DNA of 38,139 bases, taken from positions 1 to 38,139 of the forward strand of contig JASHOQ010000041.1 of the NCBI GenBank assembly GCA_030041045.1, read 5' to 3'. Under the pieces are notes generated by a model, which worked only from the letters and a program-made list of their open reading frames with translations, was not told where the DNA came from and did not search any database. The first letter of the stretch is position 1, and each line of letters begins with the position of its first letter. Below, one piece after another: positions 15,547-23,972 of the stretch. The stretch comes from Acidobacteriaceae bacterium (lineage in GTDB: Bacteria > Acidobacteriota > Terriglobia > Terriglobales > Acidobacteriaceae). Position numbers and translations under genes: made by a program.

Positions 15547-17979
15547 ATGAGCAGCCAAGCATGCGGGTACATGGAGAGATTTTTGAATCGGTCCGCTGAA
15601 GTTCTCGTCGTGATGGCCCTGGCCGGCTCACTGCAGTGTCTTGCGCAGCATCCAGAAATGCCAGACACAGTCAGGAACCCCTTCGCCGGCAATGCCGCAG
15701 CGGTCGCCGCGGGCAAAGCTCTCTACCACCAGACCTGCGAAGGCTGCCATGGAGGCGATGCGCAGGGGGGACGCGGGCCCGCGCTCGCCAACCGCAACTT
15801 CAGTCACGGGGGCGAAGATGAGGACATCTTCCGGACCATCCGCACCGGCGTGCCCGGCACGCAGATGCCTTCCTTCGGCGCCCTGCCCGCCGACGAAGTG
15901 TGGAAGATCATTACCTATCTCCACAGTCTGAATTCGAGCGGCGCGCAAGCGCACCAGGCGGTGCCCGGCGACCCTGCCGCCGGCGAGGCGCTCTTCTGGG
16001 GCAAAGGCGGTTGCGGCCAGTGCCACGAGGTGAACGGGCGGGGCGGCCTCATGGGTCCGGACCTGTCGGAGATCGGGAGAAGCGCGCCGCAGTTTCTCAA
16101 GGCGACCATCCTCAACCCGGAAGCATCGATTCCCATGCGGCGGCGCTGGTTTGGTCCGGTTGCGCTCACGGTTACCACACGAGAGGGGAAGGTTGTCGAG
16201 GGCATGAAGCAAGCCGAGGATAACTTTGCCCTGATTCTCACGGATGTCGATGGCAACCTGCGACGCTTTAACCGCGACGAAATCGTCGAGGAGCACGCCG
16301 AGAGCAAGCCGCTGATGCCGGACGACTACGGCAAGAGGCTTGCGCCGGATGAGATCCAGAACCTGGTGGCCTACCTCTCCACGCTGAAAGAGCGGGACCT
16401 GACCAAGACCATTGAGGCGAAGCTTCCGGCCGGCTTGACGTTTGAAAGAATCAAAAACGCCCAGGCGGAGCCGCAAAACTGGCTCACCTATTGGGGCGAC
16501 TACCAGGGCGATCATTTCTCCGCACTCAGCCAGATCAAACCAGGCAACGTGAGCCAACTGCAGGCTCGCTGGGCGGTGCAGATGCCCCCCGGGCCGCTGC
16601 TTGAAGCTACGCCAATCGTGGTGGATGGAACGATGTACGCGACGTACACGGCGGAGGGGACCTCCGGGGTTTATGCGATCGACGCGCGAACCGGCCTGAC
16701 CATCTGGAAGTACGAGCGCAGGCAAAAGGCGACGAGTCCTTACCAGTCAAACCCGTTTAACCGCGGCGTGGCCGTGCTCGGCGACCGCGTCTTTTTCGGC
16801 ACCCTCGATGCCGCACTGGTGGCGCTCGATGCGCGGACCGGCCGCGTTCTCTGGGAGGCGCCTGTTGCCGACACCATGCAGGGGTATTCGATCACGGAAG
16901 CGCCTCTGGCAATCAAGAATGAAGTCGTCATCGGCGTGGCGGGCGGCGAATTCGGCATCCGCGGCCTTGTGGATGCCTACGATGCGGTCACTGGCAAACG
17001 GCTGTGGCGGTTCAACACCATTCCCGGACCGGGAGAACCCGGACACGACACCTGGAGCGGCGATAGCTGGAAGCATGGAAGCGGAGCCGCCTGGCTCACC
17101 GGCAGCTACGACCCCGATCTGGACATGCTGTACTGGACGGTGGGCAATCCCGGCCCCGACCTCGACGCCGACGTGCGCAAGGGCGTCAACCTGTTTACCT
17201 GTTCGGTGGTCGCGCTCAATCCGGCGACAGGGAAGCTCCAATGGTATTACCAGTTCACGCCCAGCGACACGCATGACTGGGATGCCAACGAAGATGTAAT
17301 CCTCGCCGATCGCACCATCGACGGTGCGCCGCGCAAGTTGATGCTGCAGGCAGACCGCAACGGCATGTTCTACGTGCTTGATCGAGCCACAGGCAAGCTC
17401 GTCCTGGGCAAGCCTTATATGAATCAGACCTGGAATGGCGGCTTTCATGCTGACGGCACGCCCATCCTGCTTCCGGGCTGGATGGCAAGCCCGGAAGGCA
17501 GCACTGTCTCGCCCGGCATGGTTGGTGGCACCGATTGGAACAATCCTTCCTACGATCCCACCCAGTCCAGGCTGTACGTGACCATTACAACCGGCGGCCT
17601 GACCGGATTCCGCAGCGCACCTGAGCCGTATGAGCCCGGACGGGGGTATATGGGAGGACGGCCGTTCTTTGTAGCCAACCAGGAACACCACGGCGAGATG
17701 ATCGCCATCGATACAGAGACCGGCAACAGGGTATGGACCTACCGGCTGTACCGCGAATCGATGGCGGCAGGCGCCATGGCTACCAGCGGCGGCCTGGTGT
17801 TTCTGGCCACTGGCGACGGCAACCTCATCGCTTTGAATTCGGAGTCGGGCGAGCCTCTGTGGCATTTCCACGCCGCCGACGCGATTGCCTCCGCGCCCAT
17901 AAGCTATGCAGTCGACGGCAAGCAATTCGTAGCAATCGCTGCGGGAAACACGCTCTACAGCTTTGCTCTGCCGGACTGA
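15547..17979 (+). CDS. PQQ-dependent dehydrogenase fused to two N-terminal cytochrome c domains
   Basis: Three-module quinohaemoprotein of 810 residues, periplasmic (signal to about residue 34, CLAQ). Module 1 is a cytochrome c with CEGCH (64-68). Module 2 is a cytochrome c with CGQCH (156-160), followed by a GKVVEGMKQAEDNFALIL region resembling the heme-binding domain common in Planctomycetes, Verrucomicrobia and Acidobacteria. Module 3 is a PQQ propeller (about 310-810). Active-site candidates are Glu468 (GGEFG), Asn534 (VGNPGP), Asp577 and Asp579 (THDWDAN). The extra Asp two after the catalytic one is a hallmark of lanthanide-using enzymes. It follows the first PQQ gene by 18 bases. Electrons could pass internally from PQQ to the haems. 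Confidence 0.9.
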   Translation: MSSQACGYMERFLNRSAEVLVVMALAGSLQCLAQHPEMPDTVRNPFAGNAAAVAAGKALYHQTCEGCHGGDAQGGRGPALANRNFSHGGEDEDIFRTIRTGVPGTQMPSFGALPADEVWKIITYLHSLNSSGAQAHQAVPGDPAAGEALFWGKGGCGQCHEVNGRGGLMGPDLSEIGRSAPQFLKATILNPEASIPMRRRWFGPVALTVTTREGKVVEGMKQAEDNFALILTDVDGNLRRFNRDEIVEEHAESKPLMPDDYGKRLAPDEIQNLVAYLSTLKERDLTKTIEAKLPAGLTFERIKNAQAEPQNWLTYWGDYQGDHFSALSQIKPGNVSQLQARWAVQMPPGPLLEATPIVVDGTMYATYTAEGTSGVYAIDARTGLTIWKYERRQKATSPYQSNPFNRGVAVLGDRVFFGTLDAALVALDARTGRVLWEAPVADTMQGYSITEAPLAIKNEVVIGVAGGEFGIRGLVDAYDAVTGKRLWRFNTIPGPGEPGHDTWSGDSWKHGSGAAWLTGSYDPDLDMLYWTVGNPGPDLDADVRKGVNLFTCSVVALNPATGKLQWYYQFTPSDTHDWDANEDVILADRTIDGAPRKLMLQADRNGMFYVLDRATGKLVLGKPYMNQTWNGGFHADGTPILLPGWMASPEGSTVSPGMVGGTDWNNPSYDPTQSRLYVTITTGGLTGFRSAPEPYEPGRGYMGGRPFFVANQEHHGEMIAIDTETGNRVWTYRLYRESMAAGAMATSGGLVFLATGDGNLIALNSESGEPLWHFHAADAIASAPISYAVDGKQFVAIAAGNTLYSFALPD

Positions 17980-18095
17980 TGCGGTTTCAGAGTTGTTCTT
18001 TGCCGAAGCGGCCTGAGCCAGGTGGCTTTTTCCTCAAGAAAAAGCCGCCTTTCGCGATGCGGGAAATGGGTACGATCACTCTGAAACCGCTCTAA
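17980..18095 (+). repeat. Interspersed inverted-repeat element, copy B (divergent)
   Basis: Left end GCGGTTTCAGAGTTG and right end with complement GCGGTTTCAGAGTG form terminal inverted repeats. The central hairpin GGCTTTTTC (18024-18032) / GAAAAAGCC (18038-18046) is identical to copies A and C, while the arms have diverged. The element fills the whole gap between two converging genes. Its left end touches the PQQ gene stop and its right end supplies the TAG stop of the SDR gene (18092-18094). It may act as a two-way terminator here. Confidence 0.82.
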
Positions 18096-18862
18096 GCAGC
18101 AGTCCAGCCGCCATCGATGGTGAGGATTGTCCCGCTCACAAATGCTGCTTCGTCCGAGGCGAGATAGCGAATTGCGGACGCCACCTCCTCGGGCCGGCCG
18201 AGGCGTCCGACGGGCTGGCGGGCGCGAATCTCGGCGCGTACTTCTTCCTTGTTGTCGCGGTGGAACTTTTCGAGATAGGCCTCGACAAAAGGAGTCTGCA
18301 CGGTGCCGGGGCAGACGGCATTGACGCGCAGAGTTCTGGGGTATTCCACGGCGAGCTGGCGCGTCATAGCCACGATGGCGCCTTTGCTGGTGCAGTAGGC
18401 GAAGCGCTGCAGGATGCCGACGAGTCCTGCGACGGAAGCTACGTTGACGATTGCACCCACGGCCTCGTGGCGCTCGCGCGCGGCGAGAAGAAGCGGTAAA
18501 AAGGCGCGCGTTACCAGGTAGACCGCGCGGACGTTGACGTTCATGATGCGGTCGAAGTCCCCGGGTTCGGTGGCCTCGATGGATCCCACGTGGCCGATGC
18601 CGGCATTGTTGATGAGAATGTCGAGACTGCCGATCTGAGCGACGGCGGCGGCGATGGAGTCGGGACTGGTAACGTCGAGATGCAGAGCCCTGGCCGAGGG
18701 CAGGGAAGCGGCGAGAGCCTCGGCGGCAGGCAGATTGACGTCGGAGATCCAGACCTGGGCGCCGGCGCGGGCGAGCTCCTTTACGGTGGCTTCGCCAATG
18801 CCGCTTGCCCCTCCGGTGACGAGGGCGATGCGGCGGTCGAGAGAGAAAGAATCGTTGGCCAT
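18092..18862 (-). CDS. SDR-family NAD(P)-dependent oxidoreductase (SDR1)
   Basis: Cytoplasmic classical short-chain dehydrogenase, 256 residues from MANDSFSLD. Cofactor motif TGGASGIG (16-23), acidic residue SDVN after the second strand (suggesting NAD rather than NADP), NNAG, catalytic Ser in VASVAG and YCTSK as the Tyr/Lys pair. The C-terminus ends GTILTIDGGWTAA, typical of the family. A TTG start six codons upstream is possible; neither start has a clear ribosome site. It is the last gene of the dehydratase-SDR2-SDR1 operon, so it probably acts on a sugar acid or keto-deoxy sugar acid. Its stop codon is provided by the end of repeat copy B. Confidence 0.9.
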   Translation of the reverse strand: MANDSFSLDRRIALVTGGASGIGEATVKELARAGAQVWISDVNLPAAEALAASLPSARALHLDVTSPDSIAAAVAQIGSLDILINNAGIGHVGSIEATEPGDFDRIMNVNVRAVYLVTRAFLPLLLAARERHEAVGAIVNVASVAGLVGILQRFAYCTSKGAIVAMTRQLAVEYPRTLRVNAVCPGTVQTPFVEAYLEKFHRDNKEEVRAEIRARQPVGRLGRPEEVASAIRYLASDEAAFVSGTILTIDGGWTAA

Positions 18863-18898
18863 AAGAGCGATGCGGAACAATTTGATGAGAAAGGGAAG

Positions 18899-19651
18899 CT
18901 AGTAAGTGGCGCGTCCTCCACTCAGATCGAAGACCGCGCCGGTGGTATAGGAGTTCTCCGCTGAAACCAGCCATGCCACCATGGAAGCGATCTCATCCGC
19001 CTCGACAAACCGGCCGCGCGGAATCTTCGCAAGCATGTAGTCGATGTGCTGTTGCGTCATCTGGTCGAAAATGCGCGTGCGGCACGCCGAGGGTGTGATG
19101 CAGTTCACGGCGATGTTCTCCTCGGCCAGTTCCTTGCCCAGCGATTTGGTGAGCGCAATGACCCCGGCCTTGGAGGCGCTGTACGCGGAGGCATTGGGGT
19201 TCCCCTCTTTGCCCGCGATCGAGGCGATGTTGACGATGCGCCCGTAGGACTCGCGCAGCATGTAAGGAATTACGGCGCGGCAGGCATGAAAGACGCCGCA
19301 AAGATTGATCTGGATCACACGTTGCCATGCGTCCAGCGGATACTCCCAGGTGTTGAAATTCGGGCCCGCGATACCGGCGCTGGCCACCAGGATGTCGATC
19401 CTGCCCAGTTCGCGGGCTGTCTCCTCGGCGGCAAGTTCCATGGCCCGCGCGTCGGTCACGTCCAGCGGCTGCGTGTGCACGCGGCCCTTGGCGCCGAGTT
19501 CCGCCGCGGCTGCCTTCAGCGCTGCCTCATCGAGATCCCAAAGCGCAACCGCAGCTCCGGAGAGCAGCAGTCTTTCGGCAATGGCCTTGCCAATTCCCTG
19601 AGCGCCGCCGGTGATTGCCGCCGAGCGGCCATGAAGATCGATCCTGTTCAC
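18899..19651 (-). CDS. SDR-family oxidoreductase, sugar-acid type (SDR2)
   Basis: Classical SDR of 250 residues beginning at a GTG one base after the dehydratase stop (TAA-C-GTG). TGGAQGIG lies at 15-22, WDLD gives an NAD-type acidic residue, and YSASK is the catalytic Tyr/Lys pair. The stretch GKEGNPNASAYSASKAGVI resembles keto-deoxy-L-rhamnonate/fuconate dehydrogenases and 3-oxoacyl reductase-like sugar enzymes. The immediate coupling to an aldonate dehydratase supports oxidation or reduction of a 2-keto-3-deoxy sugar acid, but the exact sugar is not determined. Confidence 0.9.
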   Translation of the reverse strand: MNRIDLHGRSAAITGGAQGIGKAIAERLLLSGAAVALWDLDEAALKAAAAELGAKGRVHTQPLDVTDARAMELAAEETARELGRIDILVASAGIAGPNFNTWEYPLDAWQRVIQINLCGVFHACRAVIPYMLRESYGRIVNIASIAGKEGNPNASAYSASKAGVIALTKSLGKELAEENIAVNCITPSACRTRIFDQMTQQHIDYMLAKIPRGRFVEADEIASMVAWLVSAENSYTTGAVFDLSGGRATY

Positions 19652-19652
19652 G

Positions 19653-21374
19653 TTAGTGCGACTCCCGGGGTATGCCGGCGCCGCGGCAGCCTACCAGGAA
19701 ATCGAAATCGGCTCCCTTGTCGGCCTGCAGCACGCGCTCGATATACAACGATTGGTAACCGCCCTTCATTGCCGGTTCCGGCTTGCGCCATTCGGCGCGG
19801 CGGAGGGCCAGCTCTTCTTCTGAAACGTCGAGATGCAACTTGCGCGCCTCAAGGTCCAGCTCGATCAGATCGCCGTCGCGGACCAGCGCCAGCGGCCCGC
19901 CGACGGCTGCCTCAGGAGCCACATGCAGGACGACAGTGCCGTAGGCCGTTCCGCTCATGCGCGCATCTGAAATGCGGATCATGTCTTTCACCCCGCGCTG
20001 CAGCAACTTTGCCGGAAGACCCATGTTACCCACTTCGGCCATGCCGGGATAGCCGCACGGTCCGCAGTTCTTGAGCACAAGAATGGAGTCTTCGTCCACC
20101 GCCAGATCGGGATCGGCAATGCGCCGATTGTAGTCTTCGATGTTGGCGAAGGTGACGGCCGGCCCACGATGCCGGAAGAGATGCGGTGACGCGGCGGAAG
20201 GCTTGAGCACCGCGCCATTGGGAGCGAGATTGCCACGCAGAATCGCCATGCCGCCGTTGGCGGCAACCGGGCGGTCGAGGGACCGGATGACTTCAGGATT
20301 CCAGTTCGGCGCATCCTTGGAGTTTTCCCAAATAGTTTTGCCGTTCACGGTGAGGCAATCGCGATGAAGCTGGTTGGTTTCGCCCAAGACCCGCAATACC
20401 GCGGGCAGTCCACCTGCATAATAGAAATCTTCCATCAGGAACCGGCCTGACGGCATAAGATTTACGATTGTCGAGATTTCCCTTCCCAGCCTGTCCCAGT
20501 CGTCCAGGCTGAGTTGCACACCAACCCGGCCGGCAATCGCAAGCGAGTGAATGACGACATTGGTGGAACCGCCGACCGCAGCGTTCACGCGGATCGCGTT
20601 CTCGAAAGCGTTGCGGGTGACGATCCTGGAAATGCGAAGATCTTCGCCGACCATCTCAACGATGCGGCGGCCCGCCTTGTGCGCCAGCACTGAGCGGCGG
20701 GAGTCGACGGCCGGAATGGCTGCATTCTGCGGCAGTCCAAGCCCGAGCGCCTCCACCATGCAGGCCAAGGAGGAAGCAGTCCCCATCGACATGCAGTGAC
20801 CCGAAGAGCGGGACATGCAGACCTCGGCCTCGCGGAACATGGGCAGGCTCATGGCGCCCGCCTTTACCTCCTCGCTGAATTTCCAAAGGTCCGTCCCTGA
20901 GCCAATATCCGCTCCGCGAAACTTTCCGTTCAGCATGGGGCCGCCGGAGACGACGAGCGTCGGCAGGTCGCAGCTTGCAGCGCCCATGATCAGAGCCGGA
21001 ACCGTCTTGTCGCATCCGCATAGAAGCACGACTCCATCGATAGGGTTGGCGCGGATGGATTCCTCCACGTCCATGCTGACCAGGTTGCGGAAAATCATCG
21101 CAGTCGGCCGGAGGTTGGACTCGCCCAGCGACATGACCGGGAACTCCACCGGAAAACCGCCCGCCTCCCAGACGCCGCGCTTCACCCGCTCTGCCAGATC
21201 GCGAAAATGGGCGTTGCAGGGGGTCAACTCCGACCAGGTGTTGCAGATACCAATGACCGGTCTTCCATTGAATACATCTTCCGGATAGCCGCGCATCCAG
21301 CTGCGATGAATGAATCCGCTCTTGTCAGACGGACCAAACCAAGCTGTCGACCGCAATACCCTATCGGATTTCAT
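19653..21374 (-). CDS. IlvD/EDD-family dehydratase, probable aldonate (arabinonate-like) dehydratase
   Basis: Iron-sulfur dehydratase converting a 2,3-dihydroxy acid to a 2-keto-3-deoxy acid in the cytoplasm. The 573-residue form starting MKSDRVLRSTAWFG matches the usual start of sugar-acid members of the family; a start at 21449 would add 25 residues lacking family character. Cluster Cys candidates lie in GICNTWSELTPCN, LLCGCDKT and SSGHCMSMGT. The family segment DKSGFIHRSW and the C-terminal SDARMSGTAYGTVVLH are also present. The overall pattern resembles L-arabinonate/sugar-acid dehydratases more than branched-chain amino-acid IlvD (inference from motif memory). It heads the operon with two SDRs; a GntR-type palindrome lies 146 bases upstream. 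Confidence 0.9.
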   Translation of the reverse strand: MKSDRVLRSTAWFGPSDKSGFIHRSWMRGYPEDVFNGRPVIGICNTWSELTPCNAHFRDLAERVKRGVWEAGGFPVEFPVMSLGESNLRPTAMIFRNLVSMDVEESIRANPIDGVVLLCGCDKTVPALIMGAASCDLPTLVVSGGPMLNGKFRGADIGSGTDLWKFSEEVKAGAMSLPMFREAEVCMSRSSGHCMSMGTASSLACMVEALGLGLPQNAAIPAVDSRRSVLAHKAGRRIVEMVGEDLRISRIVTRNAFENAIRVNAAVGGSTNVVIHSLAIAGRVGVQLSLDDWDRLGREISTIVNLMPSGRFLMEDFYYAGGLPAVLRVLGETNQLHRDCLTVNGKTIWENSKDAPNWNPEVIRSLDRPVAANGGMAILRGNLAPNGAVLKPSAASPHLFRHRGPAVTFANIEDYNRRIADPDLAVDEDSILVLKNCGPCGYPGMAEVGNMGLPAKLLQRGVKDMIRISDARMSGTAYGTVVLHVAPEAAVGGPLALVRDGDLIELDLEARKLHLDVSEEELALRRAEWRKPEPAMKGGYQSLYIERVLQADKGADFDFLVGCRGAGIPRESH

Positions 21375-21519
21375 GGGTTGTTCTGATGGCCCCCGATTGG
21401 AACTGGAGCGGGATGTTGGTGCCTTCGGGCTTTCATGCGCAACGAACATGGGAACAGCCGGTCCTGAGAGGAGCTCCGGCTGAGTGTGGCCGGAAATGCG
21501 GCGAAATCAGACCCAATCT

Positions 21520-21532
21520 GTATACATTATAC
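21520..21532. promoter_or_regulatory. GntR-type operator, site 2 (upstream of dehydratase operon)
   Basis: GTATACATTATAC has perfect GTATA/TATAC half-sites with a 3-base spacer. On the minus strand it contains a perfect TATAAT (21526-21531) that could be the -10 of the dehydratase operon. No good -35 is visible at 16-18 bases. Repressor binding here would cover the -10. The gap 21375-21623 contains nothing else I can support. Confidence 0.8.
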
Positions 21533-21623
21533 TAACGCGAAGGCTAATCCCAGGATGCGCGATGCGTAGCGAGCGAGCGGATTGGGACTGGAAGCGGACG
21601 GCCCGCGATCCGGAAGAGACCGA

Positions 21624-22412
21624 TCAGGAGCGGATCGGGTTGCGAGCCGCCGTCCGCAGTGAGCGAACTCCCAAGAGCGCGACCGGCTCCTCAGAGGCTC
21701 CTGCGGCCGGGGCAGCAATCTCAGTTCCGCTGACGGGACGGAGCGGCGCAGCAGAAGGCACGGGCATCACGAAACTCGAAAACCGCTCCGGATCGTTGTA
21801 GGCCATGCGCAAGTGCATCAGAAGTGCACCGCGAACGTCCTGGGGAGCGGGATTCAGAAGTACGTCCAGGAGCGCACGGTGATGATTCAGTCGCCATTGA
21901 TGCAACTCGAGACTCACGTGCTCCAGCGTCTTGTGGGCGAACAGAACACTTAGCAAAGGTTCCAGCGTCCTTATCAGATAAGGATTGCCGGAGGCTTCCC
22001 AAACCGTTCGGTGAAACTCGAGATCCATGGCCGCGGAATCGGCTACATCACCCTTCCACGCCTCCAAGCGATCCACCAATCTGGTCAGTGCCGCCGCGGT
22101 CTCGGGCGTCATGCGGGCCCGGGCGAGCTTGAAGGCTTCCGTCTCCAAGACAAGACGGGTGCTGTTGATCATCTGGGTGTCTTCTTCCGACAAACAGGTG
22201 ACGAACATCCCCTTGCCTTTGTGATTGGTGACAAATCCTGATTCCTGGAGCTGGAAAAGGGCCTCGCGGACCGGTATACGACTAATTCCAAATTCGCGAG
22301 CGATCATGCTCTCATTCATGCGGTCGCCGGGTTTGTACTTGCCGGAAAGAATGGATTCTCTTAGGCGCTGCACGAGATAGACTTTGAGAGTCGAAGGAGG
22401 AACGGTCCTCAC
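21624..22412 (-). CDS. GntR-family regulator with FCD domain (GntR1)
   Basis: Transcription regulator, 262 residues, GTG start preceded by GGAGG. The winged helix-turn-helix spans about 8-73 with recognition segment GISRIPVREALFQLQ. The FCD ligand domain spans about 80-212, with metal or ligand residues D130, H134, H178/H179 and H200. FCD regulators usually respond to sugar acids, uronates or other carboxylates, which fits the neighbouring genes. After the point where its paralogue GntR2 ends, this protein carries an extra tail of about 46 Pro/Ala-rich residues. It lies between the dehydratase operon and the MFS importer, with operators on both sides. Confidence 0.92.
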   Translation of the reverse strand: MRTVPPSTLKVYLVQRLRESILSGKYKPGDRMNESMIAREFGISRIPVREALFQLQESGFVTNHKGKGMFVTCLSEEDTQMINSTRLVLETEAFKLARARMTPETAAALTRLVDRLEAWKGDVADSAAMDLEFHRTVWEASGNPYLIRTLEPLLSVLFAHKTLEHVSLELHQWRLNHHRALLDVLLNPAPQDVRGALLMHLRMAYNDPERFSSFVMPVPSAAPLRPVSGTEIAAPAAGASEEPVALLGVRSLRTAARNPIRS

Positions 22413-22488
22413 TGGCTGCCTCCATCCTCAGGCGATTCACTCGATCATATACGCAGGGAGGAACGCGCACAGACAGGCTCTGGGAAAA

Positions 22489-22518
22489 TTGACACCATCG
22501 CCCTACTGTACTTAGTAT
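22489..22518 (+). promoter_or_regulatory. Predicted promoter of the sugar-acid MFS gene
   Basis: A perfect TTGACA (22489-22494) is followed 18 bases later by TAGTAT (22513-22518). The GntR-type palindrome 22508-22520 covers the -10, giving a simple repression geometry. The start codon of the MFS gene is about 125 bases downstream. Confidence 0.5.
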
Positions 22519-22520
22519 AC
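22508..22520. promoter_or_regulatory. GntR-type operator, site 3 (gntR1/MFS divergon)
   Basis: GTACTTAGTATAC keeps the TATAC half and a weaker left half. It matches the site at 30908-30920 in the last nine bases (TTAGTATAC at the right). It lies between divergent gntR1 and the MFS gene, so it may serve both autoregulation and control of import. Confidence 0.68.
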
Positions 22521-22643
22521 ATCGGGAATCAACTCAGCCCGAGGCGGTAATCCATTCCAGTCAGGGCTCACAATGCCGCCCTCCGGGAACAACCGGGAAA
22601 CCGGATACGGACGGATGCGGGCGAAGCATCGAGAAGGACACTC

Positions 22644-23930
22644 ATGCGGGCGAGCCGAACTCGGCACGGAGTAGTCGCGCTGGCGATTGGGCTCGCGGTT
22701 CTCTCCTATATACAGAGGGTGGCCATCTCTGAGGCGGCCGGTCCAATCTCTCACGACCTCCGTATGACCAAGCAGCAGATGGGCCTGGTGTTTGGAGCCT
22801 TCGGCCTCTCGTACGCGCTCTTTGAAGTTCCTATGGGACTGCTCGGCGACCGGCTGGGCGTGCGCCGGGTTCTGCTGCAGGTCGTGCTTGCGTGGTCCTC
22901 CTTTACGGCGCTGACCGGCGCGGCGTGGAATGCGCTTTCTCTTTACGCCATTCGATTCCTCTTCGGAGCCGGCGAGGCGGGATGTTTTCCCAATCTCACG
23001 CGCATGCTGAGCGGATGGCTGCCGGCGCGGGAACGGGTGACAGCTCAGGCGCTGATGTGGGCCTTTACGCGATGGGGCGGCGCGGCCACGCCGCCGCTGA
23101 CCCTCCTCTTCATTCGACTGGTCGGCTGGCGGTGGGCTTTTGTCGGCTTTGCCGTCCTGGGCGTGATCTGGTGCGCCGTCTTTTTCCTCTGGTTCCACGA
23201 CGACCCGGGGAAGCATCCTTCCGTCAACCCGGCAGAGCTGGAGCTGCTGGAAACATCGCGCGCACTCACCGCTCACCGTCCGGGTGAAGCCCACTGGCTC
23301 TCCCTGCTGCTCACGCCGCAGATTGCCGCGCTGGTGCTGCAGTACTTCTGCTTTTCCTATGTCTGGTACTTCTACATCACCTGGTTGCCGACCTATCTGC
23401 GTGAGGCGCGCGGCCAGAGCCCGGAGCGGGCTGCGACCCTCGCCATGCTGCCTCTCCTCTTCGGCGGCTTCGGCTCATTGGCCACGGGCCTGGCGCCGCG
23501 ACGCCTGCCCCGCCGTGCCATCGCCTTCTGCGGCTTTCTGGGAACGGCGATTCTGCTCTTCGCCTTTCTGCGCATCCACCCGGTGATCCCGGCAATGATC
23601 GCCATGGGGGTAGCGAGCCTCTCGAGCGACCTGACGATGCCGATCTCATGGGATGCCTGTTTCCAGATCGGGGGCTCCTACACGGCGACGGTGGCCGCGA
23701 CGATGAACATGCTCGGCAACTTCGCCGGTTTTATCGCGCCCGTGGTCGGCGGCGTCATTCTCGAGCGGACTCGCGGTGACTGGAACCTTTTGATTGATAC
23801 GATGGTGGGCGCAGCGGTGGTGTCGTCGCTTTGCTGGCTTTACCTGAACCCGGAGAGCGCACAACGGCAAAGAAAGAAAGGTGCGGGAAGCGCTTTGACA
23901 CGCATCGGCGCGGAAAGCCTGTCCCACTGA
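22644..23930 (+). CDS. MFS transporter, anion:cation symporter type (hexuronate/sugar-acid importer-like)
   Basis: Inner-membrane symporter of 428 residues with about 12 hydrophobic segments. The loop FEVPMGLLGDRLGVRRVL is the MFS signature between helices 2 and 3. The start (SYIQRVAISEAAGPISHDLRMT) and FLFGAGEAGCFPNLTRMLSGW closely resemble the ExuT/GudP/phthalate branch, which imports hexuronates, glucarate or other organic anions with protons. AAGGA lies five bases before the ATG. It is followed by an SDR gene after 42 bases. The GntR-type operator upstream supports sugar-acid induction. Direction and substrate are inferred from the family. Confidence 0.9.
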   Translation: MRASRTRHGVVALAIGLAVLSYIQRVAISEAAGPISHDLRMTKQQMGLVFGAFGLSYALFEVPMGLLGDRLGVRRVLLQVVLAWSSFTALTGAAWNALSLYAIRFLFGAGEAGCFPNLTRMLSGWLPARERVTAQALMWAFTRWGGAATPPLTLLFIRLVGWRWAFVGFAVLGVIWCAVFFLWFHDDPGKHPSVNPAELELLETSRALTAHRPGEAHWLSLLLTPQIAALVLQYFCFSYVWYFYITWLPTYLREARGQSPERAATLAMLPLLFGGFGSLATGLAPRRLPRRAIAFCGFLGTAILLFAFLRIHPVIPAMIAMGVASLSSDLTMPISWDACFQIGGSYTATVAATMNMLGNFAGFIAPVVGGVILERTRGDWNLLIDTMVGAAVVSSLCWLYLNPESAQRQRKKGAGSALTRIGAESLSH

Positions 23931-23972
23931 TGCGCAACCGCCGGCGATCCCGGCACGAGCAGGAGAAGAGCA

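Noticed and set aside
22441..22452. ATATAC near 22448 as an extra GntR-type half-site
   Set aside because: No matching left half at the 13-bp spacing seen in the other five sites.
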